Made by a program: the position numbers and the translations under genes
Notes under the pieces: model-generated
The model's database searches: none
Told to the model about the DNA's origin: nothing
Seen by the model: only the letters and a program-made list of their open reading frames with translations
NCBI GenBank assembly: GCA_025769875.1
Contig: JAGFNK010000059.1
Location: 1-64,000, forward strand
Direction of reading: 5' to 3'
Origin: Russula earlei
Taxonomy: Eukaryota; Basidiomycota; Agaricomycetes; Russulales; Russulaceae
DNA: 64,000 nucleotides
Shown here: piece by piece, positions 13,119-24,482 of the stretch
Position numbering within the stretch: the first letter of the stretch is position 1
How the letters are laid out: every line of letters starts with the position of its first letter

Positions 13119-14484
13119 TGTTACACCAGTTTCCTTTTACGTTTACCTCTTACCTTTTGCTATGGACTGCTTGTTTGCATACGTCCCTTTACTTACTGGT
13201 CTTGTGATCTCTTACGTCTTGTGATCCCTTCTGTGTTATCATGTGACCCATACACGTCCAGGTAACACTGGATTGCTGTTACTTTCCCTTTGTTTGGTTC
13301 TCTTTCCATTTATATTCACTTCTTAGTTTCAACTGTGCAATGCTGCGCACCTACTGTGCAGCACAGTTACTTGGTTCTGACTCATTCGTGGCCTCATTCC
13401 TATGACTCCTACTTATTATGACTCCTACTATACTAGTAGCACAGTCAAAGCGCAGCTATTGCTGCGCTTCTCCTGTATATATAAGCTCAGTACTTTGTGA
13501 CCAAAGCCCTTAGCTTGGTCTCTTGTAGAATCCAACCTACTCTTGTCCAAACATATTCGCCTGCAACCCACTTCACTCTCACAAACTTAACCCACAACTA
13601 CCTCTCCATTTCATCAACTCTCAACACACCATCCACCATCTACTCTTCGCCTTTCCCTTCCTTCCCTAAGAGTCTCTCTTCACTCCCCTGAGAAGAGCTC
13701 TCCTCCTTTAAGACCTACCTTCCTCTACTCTCTTTGCGTTGTTCAAGGTCCCCGATGGACTTGAACACATATAGCTGTTGAAGCAGATGGGCACAGGTTA
13801 TGATAAGAGTGATAAGATCCTTAAGATCTATCAAAAGATATTTCAGTATTGTGTAAGACAAGACTGTAAATCAGTAATACCTATCAAAAGATATCTACAA
13901 CGCGTGATTAGATGCAATAGATAAGATAGGAAACAGTAAGTACTCACTTCAGTATTGTGTAAGACAAGACTGAAGCGATCTAGCTAATTGAGTGCCTCTT
14001 AAATACGCGAAAGCGTCTCTAAGCAAAGTAACCATAACTACCAACTTGTATCATAAAGGATCAGTTGTTAGTAGCTACCGATTGTCATCAATTAACTTAT
14101 CATTGTAACATACGCAGGCTGCAGCATCTGAGCTGAGCCGGTCCGGGCTGATCCGACGCGTGAGCGGAGAGCGCCCGGTCCGTGGGAGCCGACATGTTAA
14201 CGCAACTGGGCTGTGATTACATCAGACTGCCCAAAGCAGTGGTAATCTCAACAATAGCTAGTGGAACCAGCCCTAGTCTATCCCATTACAAACTTACCCT
14301 AGCTTCTCAATGGACCGAGTCATACTAGGAAGGGTCTATTGGCCATAACCTGCTTAGCATAAAACACTTCAACCGCTGCAGGGATCCTTACTCATTATAC
14401 ACGGGAACCAGCCCGTTTCTTGAACACTTCGTCATCATCAACTCGTTTTCCGCTTGTGAACTGACACGGCTAGTTACCGTGACA
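13119..14484 (+). mobile_element. LTR family L1 carrying a nested copia LTR
   Basis: Same TGTTACACC...GTGACA LTR as 4939-5822, but 1366 bp because a 478-bp copia LTR sits in it at 13776-14253. Flanking 5-mers (CACAG left, TGCAG right) match at three of five positions, so a target duplication is only suggestive. Leaving out the LTR and five bases, the surrounding reading frame is continuous into the CCHC motif. Confidence 0.85.
13776..14253 (+). mobile_element. Solo copia LTR nested in the L1 LTR, TSD ATAGC
   Basis: Begins TGTTGAAGCAG, ends ATCTCAACA, 478 bp, flanked by perfect 5-bp repeats ATAGC at 13771-13775 and 14254-14258. It belongs to the same family as the copia LTR at 3815-4294. The host LTR is uninterrupted at this site in the 4939-5822 copy, which shows the empty site. 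Confidence 0.93.
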
Positions 14485-14750
14485 TGCAGCGTCACCAACT
14501 CCAGAAACGGCAACATGTTTGCAAACATTGCAGCACCAGAGGGCACTGGAACAAGGACTGCAACAGACCCCACACCAACTGCAGCGGACAGGTGGATTGC
14601 ATTCTCAGGAGGACCCACCGGAGTTACAGGGGTTTCTGCCCCAGGGCAATAGGGTCCCAAAGCGCGTGGCCAGAAGTCAAAGGCGATGAGCTCTGTGAGT
14701 CAGGTCCCGAGACCAATTAGTTCAGAGAACTAAGCGTAAGGGGGGCATGA

Positions 14751-15371
14751 TGTTGTGATCTATCCCCTTGTCAGTCTGTCCATAATTCCTTTTGTTATTT
14801 TTCTCTTGTCACCCTCGTCCCCTTGGTTATTGTTTCATCCCTTGATGCTGATGGACACCTATTGTGTTTGACTTATTGTGTTTCACCTATTGTGTTTCAC
14901 TTATTGTGTTTCATCCATTGTCAACTTACTTTTGCTATTGGCTCATCTTTATCTATTGTTCTGCTTATGGTACTGTACAGCCTTGCTATATACAGTATTT
15001 AAGCGCCTGTAAAAGCTGGGAAGTGCCCCAAGCTTAGCTTTGTCCCATTTCCTGTCGCATCCCTTGCCTTGTACACTTTTCTCAAATCACAACTTGCTTG
15101 TGCTGGCTTTCATCTTGCTTGACCCAAGCACACCTCAAGGGAACCCTAGTGTTCCTCTTCCTCCTCTGCCTCTCTCTCATCGTCCTCCTCTTCTGTGAAA
15201 CCAGAAGATCAACTCTGTCTGTGGACTGAGTCATTATCTGACTCAGCCTTGAGACGCTAAACCTTGATCCGGTCTTCTTGAGCCGGCCCCATTGAACCCT
15301 CAAACCAAGTCACAGGGACTTGGCCCCACTAAACCCTGAGCTAACGCTCTTACGGCCGCGACGCCATAACA
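14751..15371 (+). mobile_element. Chromovirus B 3' LTR (about 621 bp)
   Basis: Follows a purine tract (AAGGGGGGCA, 14738-14747) and runs from TGTTGTGATC to CGCCATAACA, with the usual TGTT...AACA ends. It has a TATATACAG box near 14985 and a pyrimidine-rich transcribed part. Its position after the extra reading frame fits the 3' end of chromovirus B. The 5' LTR is not in the window. Confidence 0.75.
14866..14926 (+). repeat. Short tandem repeat in the LTR
   Basis: Four imperfect copies of a 14-15 bp unit containing TATTGTGTTT, lying upstream of the LTR TATA-like site. It could be an enhancer-type repeat, but that is inference. Confidence 0.7.
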
Positions 15372-16085
15372 CTTAGAGAGATGGAAGGATTTCTGGGACG
15401 ATTGCTTGATTCACTGCAAGCCTACAGTTCCGAAGCTGAATCCAGTGATATTTCACAAGAGAACAAGCTTAGGGCTTGTTCTCTTCTACTGACAGGTTTA
15501 TATAGACAGACACTACTATATCAAATAGTAGACGTGAGGTAAAAATGAGGCGATCATACTGGAACACGCTGGAAAGTAATGGTACATGTGAGGCAGAGAG
15601 AGTCATAAGATGCATGGGAAATGTGAGGCTTGTCTGGTTGCCAGTCTGGTCCGAGGCACCAGTACTTGTGACAACACATGCACCAAAACCAGAGCAAGCG
15701 TATCAGCCAGACAGACAGGCAATGCATTATTTCCATTGAAGTCCAAGGTTCCTTCACTATATGTCTTCATTTCTTGTTTTACTTCCATTCCCAACTCCAA
15801 ACCTCCTAAAAGACATTCTCCTATTTTATCCCTTAAGTAACATACTTGTAAAAAACATATAAAGTAGCCTGTTATTGCCTGCAAATGTATCATCATGTTC
15901 TTTGTTCTCAAAAACACTCCCATGTGCATCCAATACTTTCCCCTCTTGTGCTCTACCACTGCTCTGTGTCATTTACATGCATCCCTGACTCTGCCCCATG
16001 TCAACAATCCACCAGCCAATCTTGCCCACTCGCACATTCCCACCACCTGGGCATCTTATCTTCACCAGAAACATTCCAGATGCAG
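15372..16085. other. Unassigned AT-rich sequence with a small inverted repeat
   Basis: No gene seen. An 11-bp perfect inverted repeat, AGAGAACAAGC and its complement separated by TTAGG, occurs near 15459-15485 close to a TATATAG box. This resembles another LTR fragment, but I could not define its ends. Confidence 0.4.
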
Positions 16086-17006
16086 TGTTAGGAATCAATC
16101 TGCATCTCAGACTGACTGCTTAGGTAGGACTGGTTACTCATCTTGCTTACTGATTTGCTGACTGATGCTTACTGACTGCTTACTGGATTGCTGACTGATG
16201 CTTGCTTGGAATGACTTATGCATGAGTCATTATTATTACTTTGATTTGGAATCTCTCTTTGCAGATAGTAGAGGGTCTCAGCTATGTGCTTCCCAAGTTT
16301 CATACAAATCAGATCAGCCAATCTTGAGATATGATATAAATACTCTGGTGTATCAAGAGTTGAGCCTTGTAAGGTATGATGTGATCTGGCTGAGCATGGA
16401 ATCACATGACTTGTACTCGCCCCCATGCACACGCAATGCATCATATTTCAGCTATCCCTTATGCACTCCTTCTTTCATCATAATTTGATCTCACTCAATC
16501 TAGATTCCCTTTCATCATGCCTCTTGCCTCACTGTATATAAACTGTCCTCCTACCCTAAGCAATACAAGATTCTCTTTTGTACCTCTCACACCTGCCTGC
16601 AAAAGCCAAGAAGCCTAACAACTGCACATGAGGTGCTTGCTCCCCTCTGTTCTCTCAGCTTGTACCCACCCTCAGATCAAGCCCACTGAACTCCATGTGC
16701 CCCAACCTGGTGCGCTACATGCTCAACTTACTTCTTGAGTCAAATCACAACTCTATCATTCTATCCATGAACTCTCCTTCTAAGTGATAAAGGCTCTTTT
16801 CATCTCAAACATACATTCTTGTCTGAGATAACCTCAAAGACTTCAGAGTCTAGTGCTTGAACTATATCAAGCAACTTTATTGCTTTGAAGGATTGAGATC
16901 AGCGAATCTTAACATGCAGCATAAGGCTGCATAATGGTGATAGGTATCATAGTGTGCATAACCCTGGTCCATCCCATATATGTAACTACAATTGTTCTAC
17001 CTAACA
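16086..17006 (+). mobile_element. Possible solo LTR (about 920 bp)
   Basis: Bounded by TGTTAGG and CCTAACA, with a TATATAAAC box near 16536 followed by a pyrimidine-rich segment, as in copia LTRs. The first part has short direct repeats built on CTGACTGATGCTTAC (16148-16205). Flanking 5-mers TGCAG and CATAA do not match, so no target duplication supports the insertion. Confidence 0.5.
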
Positions 17007-17336
17007 CATAACATCTATGATTGGATCTGGAACCTTACTGGAGAGGTCTTTGCCTTCTCTGATCCATCAGGGTTCTGGTTCAACAGCTCCTTCAAATGGC
17101 ACTGGGCCTCAGGTCCCTTGGGCAGGGACCACTACTCCTTGCCTATGCAGTAAAGTAATGTGGGCCCAGAATGTAGAACTAAGCCTCCGCGTTGGAGACA
17201 GCGTGCGGATCAGGGGTGTAAGAAGTAGAACTGAACGCGGCGTCAGCGCGAGGCTCTAGGGTCGACATGGTTGTGGTCGGGGAGAAAGCATTAGGAGTGA
17301 GTTAGCGCGGGTTCCTCGGTCCGGATAGTTCAGCGC
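17007..17336. other. Intergenic sequence at the transposon-gene boundary
   Basis: No convincing gene. A frame from 17017 to 17259 has no recognised motif. GC content rises from about 17180, marking the change from the repeat nest to gene-rich sequence. The last 100 bp probably hold the promoter of the COA8-like gene. Confidence 0.5.
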
Positions 17337-17908
17337 ATGCTCGTCCTCTTAACGCGATCAATATCGCCGTCAAAACTTCGCGCTCTACGCCTTCTTCACT
17401 CGTCCGTACGGGCTAGCGACTACGTTGGGCCTCCCGATCCCGTGTCGAACATTCGCCCGGTTCTCTACGACGATCCAGGGTCCACAAGCGCGAACCGCGC
17501 GGCAGCATCGCCACCGCACCCGTACTCGCTTGACGAGTTCCGCGACGACTCGGACACGCTGGAATACCAGTGGAAGCTGCAACGGCAGCAGCTCGACACT
17601 TTCAACCATGCATTTTGGAGAGATGTACGTCTCTCTCGCGTTCCACTCGCAGGCCATTTGATCATATTTCGACGCAGACCAACACGCGCTTCGAGGCAGC
17701 CAAGGCGGTTGCTGTGAATGGATGCCCATCTCATGCTACCGCAGAGCAACGCGAGGAGTGTCTCAGCGAATTCTATAAAAATTGGGTTCTGCAGGAGGCG
17801 CTGCGGCAAGAGGATTACGACGCCGAGTGGCGGCGGCGCAGCGCGCAAGAGATCAAACTTGCCGCTCGCGTTACCTACCAAAGGCTCAAAGCGCGATTCA
17901 AGAGTTGA
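17337..17908 (+). CDS. COA8/APOPT1-like mitochondrial cytochrome oxidase assembly factor
   Basis: Exons 17337-17624 and 17678-17908 with a 53-bp phase-0 GT-AG intron; 172 residues. The N-terminus (MLVLLTRSISPSKLRALRLL) is basic and hydroxylated, typical of a mitochondrial presequence. It is followed by DYVGPPDPVSNIRPVLY, the hallmark of the COA8 (formerly DUF2315/APOPT1) family, and then by a long charged helical region with FWRDTNTRFE across the splice junction. Known family members protect or assist assembly of cytochrome c oxidase in the mitochondrial matrix; that role is inferred here. The gene converges with nup133, with 79 bp between stop codons. Confidence 0.85.
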
Positions 17909-17987
17909 TGCTTTCACAAGTCCAGCGCCATGTAGGATGTACCAGTGCACACTCCGAACCGCCATGGGATAATATTATATGTTTGTG

Positions 17988-20900
17988 CTATGATGGTCGT
18001 CCCCACATTAGCTCATCGAGTACAACTTCCCGCGCGCGATCATATACCTCCGCCAGATCATATTCTGCGAGGAGGTTGCTCTCCCCTTGATAATCCTCGT
18101 GCAACGCTTCGATCTGCTCCGGTGACAGACCGGGCCAGCGGGATGTTAGCTCCCCTATACTGGGGACGGCGAGGGCTTGATTAGGTGGTACGATGTAGCC
18201 GTCTGGTTGGTGGCGCTTGGGTAGAGTGGCCGAAAGAGCCGCAACGAGTGCTGTGTTCCGAAAACGTTCGTTCAGTTGAGCGTCCGAAACGCCAGACGTT
18301 TTCTTAATGGTCTCCCAGCTTGTTGTTAGACGGGTCAGCACAACAATGAAGGTGAACAGACCGGGGTTGCGTACTCGTCGTGGATATAAATTCGCCGCCA
18401 GACTGTCCTATATGCAGCCTCCCGCCTTGCTTGAGGGAGTTTCTGTCGTGCGGTCAATTTTATGGATCGGCCAGACGCTTCTGGATCAACTCACATCTGC
18501 CCGAGCAAGAAGATGTAATGCAGTAGCGTAGTCATCTATTGTCGTGTCATTATCCTTCAGGGACAGTGCATCAGCCATGTCCTCTACAGACAGCGCCTTT
18601 CCCTGCAGCAAAAATCGAACTAGTTGTTTAAAGATCTGCAAGCGCTGAGTCGTCAGAACAACGCCTTAGTGACATCAGAGAACGTACGAGCGGGAAAACT
18701 TTATTGTCTGTGATGGCGGAGGCTTTTTGCTGCAGAATGTTCTCAACCTGTCGGTCCAACGATTGTTTACCTCGCACAGATAATTGGGATGACTTGAGCT
18801 CTTCTGTCACTGCTTCGTGGACGCTGACGAAGTCGAGACCATCGTGGAAGGCTGGTCGGGGTTGCAACGTAAGTATTCTTTGCCTTCACGGGGTTGTCCA
18901 CAACATCCATACCATCAAGCGTGCTCTCGTCCATGGCGGCATTTTCTTGCATTTCTGCCAGATGTGCCAGTTTTCCGATACTAAGCATGAGCTAGAACTT
19001 TGTGTCAATCCTCGCCTCGATAGGTCCGAGTCATTCCATCACCTCTTTAGCTGCCAGGTCTCCCGCATTTTCCGACTCGGCCAACAAGGTCTCTGCAGCG
19101 GAATGGAACCTCTCCTTCGCCAGATCTTGAATCCACGAGACAAATGGGTGATTGCGCTTGAGGAAAAACCTGTCGAGGTAGTCGGCATACGCATCGTTTT
19201 GACCGAAGAACGTCCGCAGTTCCCCTGGAAGAGGTTGAATGAATCATCGATATATGATAACATTGAACGTGGTCAATACCATGTTCAATGAACCACTGGT
19301 ACAGTTCATCTGTAAATTCATCCCTGAATCTCTCAATGTATTCTGCTATTTTCGTTGCATGGGGATTCTCATCGAGAGGGTAGACCTGATCTTTGTTACA
19401 GAGAGCCGCCAGACTTCTGAAGTCGCGATATTTCTCGGCGAGTTCGAAAGCACGCGTCGCGAACCCATTCTTGTCTGCGTTCCAGTTCGAGTTCAGCTCC
19501 ACATTCACTCATAAAGGGAACTTACTGAGTGTGTTCAGCACCTCCGGACGGAGCTGCTGGAACTGATCCGCCAGTGCGGCCATCTCTCGGTCCGATCCGG
19601 GAATCTCGCTTGCAACTGCGCTGCAAGAAAATATTAATCGAAAAGTCCAACACTAAGGCATCCCTCATGCCGGACGTGCCTTTGAAGCCAGCTCATCCGT
19701 TCGTGCACACAAGCGAAAAGAGTAGAAGCGAGATGGGGAAGTTGGGAGTTGGGTTCGCGGGATTTGTGCTCATCGGGCGATACCCCGAGATTTTGAATGT
19801 AAGTCGTAGTAGCGTCAAACAATTCAAGGACAACATTGATAACCTCAGGTTTGCTCGTCCATGGCTTGACAAAAGGTGCCTCGACTCCATAGACGGCAGC
19901 GTTATAATCGCGGTACTCGAATGCAGAGTCGAGGATGGTCTAGACGACGGCGTCTTGGCGCACAATTGGGCATCCCAAAAATAGATGACGTACTAAGACG
20001 ATACCATTGGCTTCGGATAGGATGTCGGGTACGTTAGCAGGAACATCACTAAGCAGTCTTCTTGTGCCATCCCTAACGTGAGGAAGTAGCCGTCCAATGT
20101 CCGCAGCGCGAAGCCGAAAGAACGCTCTCATCAAGTCGTCGTAATGCCCTTTGCCGATTTGATTCATGTAGCCGTAAACAGCCTCCCCTAAGATGGTGTA
20201 GGAACGCCCTTGCCTATAGCACATTAGAAGAGCCTGAGCCCCATGATACTACTTAACCTACAGAATGATTTCGTTGAGACGGAGCCATAGCTGTTGAGCA
20301 GCATAGAGTTTCTCGGCATCAGTTGCCAGCCGTTGACGGCTGCGCTGGGACATCTGGCGAGTCATTTGAATAAACCAATCCTATGACAAAAGGCAAACAC
20401 AGACTTTGCCAAGAACACCATTTTCGTTGATAAACTTGATCAAGAAGCTGATCTTTTCTTTGCGACTGTTCAGCTGCACTGTCAAGTCATTATTTAGTCG
20501 CATGACTGCATTATCTACGCTATGTGAGTCTCTGTTTAACAAGGCGTCGAGGAAGAGGGGCTTACCAGATTCCAAAATTGCACTACTCAAAAGCGTTGCA
20601 CCAAACATGAGACTTTCTTCGTCTATCTCAGGAGGGAAGCTGAAGTGCAGAGGATTCTGGGAAACTTTAGCGCAGGATAATACTCACAGGTAGTGACGAA
20701 CCTCTGAATATGAGCCATAGAGAATGGCTTGGGTCATGATGGATTTAATTAAGATGCTCCTCCCGTGTCTGCACCAGGATGAGTCAGGTTCCATGTTGGA
20801 ATAGACGGAAGATCATTTACTCAGAATCGAACTTTTCGACTTGGTCAAAATCGAGTATAAGTTTCATTACCGTCGAAGCGGTGAGCACAAGCAAGCAACT

Positions 20901-22578
20901 CTGGGCATCTTCGACGCAGACGCCAAGTGTGCGGTCCGTAGATGATTTGAGTTCTATGCGATCCTTGAAATCATTATCTATAGAGGATTAGAGCGCCATT
21001 CGAGCCAGAGCACTCGGTTACAAACCTCGCGAGCAGAAAGCTATGGCATCACCAAACTGAACTATGAGTATTGCACCTCCAAGCATCAGCCGAAGTTGGG
21101 GGTGCATGGGAGCTTCGGAAGCGCTAAAAGTCTGCTCAATAGCCGCATAAGTATCGACGCAATCGATCGCAAGGGCGTGCAACGGACACTCTGGTAAGGA
21201 ACGCCAATGAGTTTTTCGACTTGAGGTAAACCAGATGACATGGAAATTTGGGCAACATTATAGATTCTTCGAGGGGTAGAACTAAAACTCATATCGTGAC
21301 GCTCCCCAGTGTCACCGTGGGACGTCAGAATGAGTAACTTTCCAGAGCTAGGGCACTTTTCGGTTGGAAACGATGACTACGTGAAAAGTGGCACCAACCT
21401 ATCAACAGCTAAGTCAAGTAATTCGAGATCCAGATACGTCGATGGTGCGCGCAGCGTATCTTGGATGGCATTGCAAAGAACGACACCAGCGTCCTCTTGT
21501 AAAATAAGTTCTTCCCACCCTTCAGTGGCAACGTTCCACTTCTGGACGCGGGATTCGACAAGTGCCCAGATGTCAATCCCGAGATTAGTTTTGGCGCCAA
21601 GAGCGATAGCCGCGATGTTCCCGGTTTCTGTTTGCGATGCAGGAGAAGACCAAAGAGAAGGCAAGAAGCGAGTCAAAGATAACGAGGACTGCGTGCGCGA
21701 GAAAAGGCGAGACGTAAGATGATACCTTCCCCCGGATGTGGTGAGCGTCAACCTGAACAAGCGCCCAACAGAGGTTGATGCAACGAAGGTTTGAGGCTGA
21801 AGAGGTTTGAGCGGACACCAAGAATGGCTGCAAAAGAACGCACATCAAGTCTCGTCAATGAATTAATGTTCTCATTAGACTGCAGCTCCAGTACGATCTT
21901 GGAATATTGTTCACCGCCTGCGAGACCAACACCGATGTTGTTCCAAAACCAGACCTCCCCCGACTGTGACGCAAGGATGAGCCCTGGCTCGCGCGAACTG
22001 CCATATGGCACAAAAGCATACAGCGGCGCAGCTTGAGAAGGGTCCGCTGGACAGGGGAAGATGTAACAGGTGGGGATACCGACAAGCTCCTGCGTGTGCT
22101 GCCATACGAAGCACGCCTGAGGTGTTGCCACGAGTGCGAATCCAGTACCTGCGTCGACATCGCCAACATACGCGTCCCGGAAAAAGTCTATGGTTCAAGG
22201 CCTATGAAGGGTTTCCAACCGGGCGGGGAAGTTACACGAGAGCTTACCCGCATTTCTGAGGACATGTTTGACTTCCGTGGGTAAGTGCCCATGGAATGTC
22301 ACTAGCATCTCCTCGGATTTGGCAAAGATGGTATCTTGTCTCAGAGCACGTTCTGTCGGCTGAAGGGTATCTTCATCGACGTCCATGCTTCCCACTGTGA
22401 CGTCCTCTCTGATAAACGAAGACTGTTCTCCACCCAGGGCAGGAGTTGGGAGTCTGGAAGCGGGTTTGCTGGTACTTGCGAGGCGCCCCACGCGTCGAGG
22501 AGGGGGTTCAATAGCAGCTTGACGCGAAGGTGGCCTATTTTTCCTCCTGGGAGGGGGTGAGCCTGTGAACGCGGCCAT
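17988..22578 (-). CDS. nup133: Nucleoporin Nup133
   Basis: Modelled as 20 exons: 22578-22248, 22187-21844, 21796-21395, 21337-21232, 21190-21026, 20977-20821, 20768-20702, 20656-20566, 20514-20405, 20353-20262, 20213-19994, 19939-19680, 19620-19526, 19474-19280, 19224-19043, 18991-18913, 18851-18688, 18635-18491, 18429-18375 and 18318-17988, about 1196 residues, close to the family length. A basic Pro-rich N-terminus precedes a beta-propeller region (ASTSVGRLFRL), then an alpha-solenoid with LAEKYRDFRSL and TVWRRIYIHD. Nup133 is a scaffold of the nuclear-pore Y-complex, with an N-terminal propeller that senses membrane curvature. Intron 12 (19679-19621) appears to use a GC donor (GCACGT). The E18/E19 junction uses a weak GTTGAT donor and is the least certain. 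The gene starts 85 bp from the divergent PRCC-like gene. Confidence 0.88.
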
Positions 22579-22663
22579 GAAGAAGGTGGAGTGAATAACG
22601 CGACGTGATGTGATGGCCACCACTCACACCGGGCCGGGCCGTCTTCTGCCCCTGCTGCCCACC
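22579..22663. promoter_or_regulatory. Short shared promoter, nup133 and PRCC-like
   Basis: Only 85 bp separate the two divergent start codons, so transcription in each direction must start in this interval or inside the opposing gene. No TATA box is visible. Confidence 0.6.
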
Positions 22664-23994
22664 ATGCTCGTCGACGCTTACGGGAGCGACAATAGCGACA
22701 ACAGCGGTGACGAGTCTATCACTCAGTCACGGTCATCTCTCGAGCAGAAGAAGTCTACTTCTCTCTCGCTTCCTCCTCCTCACTCCTCACTTTCCGGAAC
22801 ATTCAATCTCGCCCTCCCAGCTCCCAAAGCTAAAAAGCCGCCGAAGAAGATCGCAATAGATCTCCCCGCATTACCAAAGGATGATTCCGCGGACCATGAC
22901 AGCGACGAGGCTCGCCCATCCAAGAAATTACGCACAGAAAATACGCGCGGTGCTGGCTCTTCCGCCCTGTTCTCCAGACTGCCCGCTCCGATGTTGGCAG
23001 CTCCTGTAAAGCCAGCTCCTGAACGAGTACTCGGGAGCGGCCAGGGTCCAGGCCTCGTTTTCAAAAAATTTCCCTCACAGAAGCCCCAGGACACACCTGA
23101 TACACCGTCCAACGTTGGGCCAGAAGCCTCTCTTGACGCTATGGAAAACGAACGATCCCTGTCGTTACCTTTTATGCCAGCATCGGTAAGGAGGGGAACG
23201 GCCAACGTTTCTCTTGAAGAATCTTCGAGTAAGGGAACAGTGAATCCTCTGGACTCATCACCATCAGCAGTAATGGACCTCTTTTCGTTGAGTATGTTTC
23301 ACCACTTCGTTTTCCCTTTCGAGCGACAAATATTTCTACCCTAGACTCTTCGAAGCCTCCTGCTGCTATATCTGGCTCGAGGAGCGTTCCCAGCTCGCTA
23401 AGTATATCCTCTGCTCCCGAGGTTGAAGAATACACTGCACCAGAGCCCACACCGAACGATCCCTACCCTGGATATTACCAACTTCCCTCCGGTACCTGGG
23501 CCGCCTATAACCCGACATACTATCAAAAATTCTACGACAAATGGAAAGCTGATTACGACCGTGAAGTGCGAGCACTAGAGAAGAAAGCGAAGGGCTTTGA
23601 GGATGCTGACGCCCATGATACTCAAGAAATCAATGCTTTGCATGAGATGGAGAAGGCAAAGAAAGAGATTCAGGAGCGCGAGGAGAAGAAGGCGCTGACT
23701 CAAGGTGCGGGCGGAGAGCCAGCAGCACCAAGAATGAATATCAAAGTACGATCTTCCCGTTTTGATTCCATCGCATACTAATGGCGACGCAGGGTTCCAA
23801 GGTTAGCAAAGGTGCTCGCAAACGTGGCCAATTGGCCAGCTTGCTTGTCGAAGCTTACCAGAACCGGGAAGTATTGGAGGAGAAGATCGCAGAAGGACGG
23901 AGAAATCGGAAGGAGGCGGGGAATAAATACGGTACGTTTCACAACACTCTACCTGCTTAAATGTGGCGTCTCTTACCTGGGAAAAGGATTTTAA
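22664..23994 (+). CDS. PRCC-family nuclear protein
   Basis: Exons 22664-23291, 23345-23745, 23793-23931 and 23987-23994; 391 residues. The start at 22664 gives MLVDAYGSDNSDN, matching the usual family opening; an in-frame ATG at 22613 would add 17 residues. A long Ser/Pro/Lys-rich disordered part leads to PYPGYYQLPSGTWAAYNP and a C-terminal block, RKRGQLASLL...GNKYGF. That is the PRCC signature (proline-rich protein rearranged in papillary renal carcinoma, MAD2L2/splicing-associated). The KYGF ending is completed by a final coding exon of only 8 nt, chosen because it restores the conserved terminus. Nuclear and spliceosome-linked role is inferred from the family. Confidence 0.85.
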
Positions 23995-24482
23995 TATCAT
24001 AGGAACGATCCGTGCCATCACTATGCGAGTGATTGTCGACAACAGCGTTGCTGAATCGTCGTCATCCCCATCATGGAAACTGCCATCCATCGCCGCCTTG
24101 ATTTTCCTTTTAGGACCCTTTCAACAAGCGATTAGCTAGTGCGACAATGGCATTTATCATTGGGTGACGCGGGTGCATAAGACATCGAGTCTTGACCTTG
24201 AATGTGCGACGCACATCGGCTTGGTGGACCTGTAGAAAAGTATCACACGAGATAATTTGTAGCGCCAGAATGTTATATTAAAGTACGCACACTGTCCAAA
24301 TGATCTGACCATCACCATGAAAGCTGAGGTGAGGCATACACCGGGACGCCAGAGCTTACCTGACGAGGTGTTGGAGACTGATTGGGGAAAATGGAAAACC
24401 TTGTGCGCATGCTGGATGTTGGTTCAATCCGGACCATGACTGGACCGCAGATGCAAATACCATTATCTAGGCGTCTCACGAT
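23995..24482. other. Convergent intergenic region
   Basis: Lies between the stop codons of the PRCC-like and HTD2-like genes. No gene seen; presumably the two 3' untranslated regions. Confidence 0.6.

Larger units (their letters stand above)
11669..14720 (+). pseudogene. Extra reading frame downstream of chromovirus B Pol, ending in a CCHC knuckle
   Basis: The chromodomain frame continues without a stop from 11540 to 12376. Similar-looking coding sequence then continues in another frame from about 12425 to 13118, with one TAG at 12583-12585. An L1 LTR interrupts it at 13119-14484. The frame resumes and contains the zinc knuckle CKHCSTRGHWNKDC at about 14508-14550, stopping by 14720. Composition is Pro/Ser/Thr-rich with a possible coiled-coil stretch near 11710-11780 and another near 12650-12780. 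I recognise no known domain except the knuckle. A small protein of its own starting at ATG 11669, or an extension of Pol, are both possible. Confidence 0.6.

Noticed and set aside
14866..14926. Regular short repeats considered as a CRISPR-like array
   Set aside because: The units are 14-15 bp, without unique spacers, inside an LTR of a eukaryotic retroelement.
17017..17259. 80-codon frame taken as a gene upstream of the COA8-like gene
   Set aside because: No motif, and it crosses the boundary between repeat-derived and unique sequence.
19529..19984. 151-codon plus-strand frame
   Set aside because: Antisense to nup133 exons 12 and 13, which carry the conserved protein.
20381..20404. 24-bp intron in nup133
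   Set aside because: Too short to splice; the acceptor at 20354 gives a normal 51-bp intron and the expected GK-MSQRSRQRL junction.
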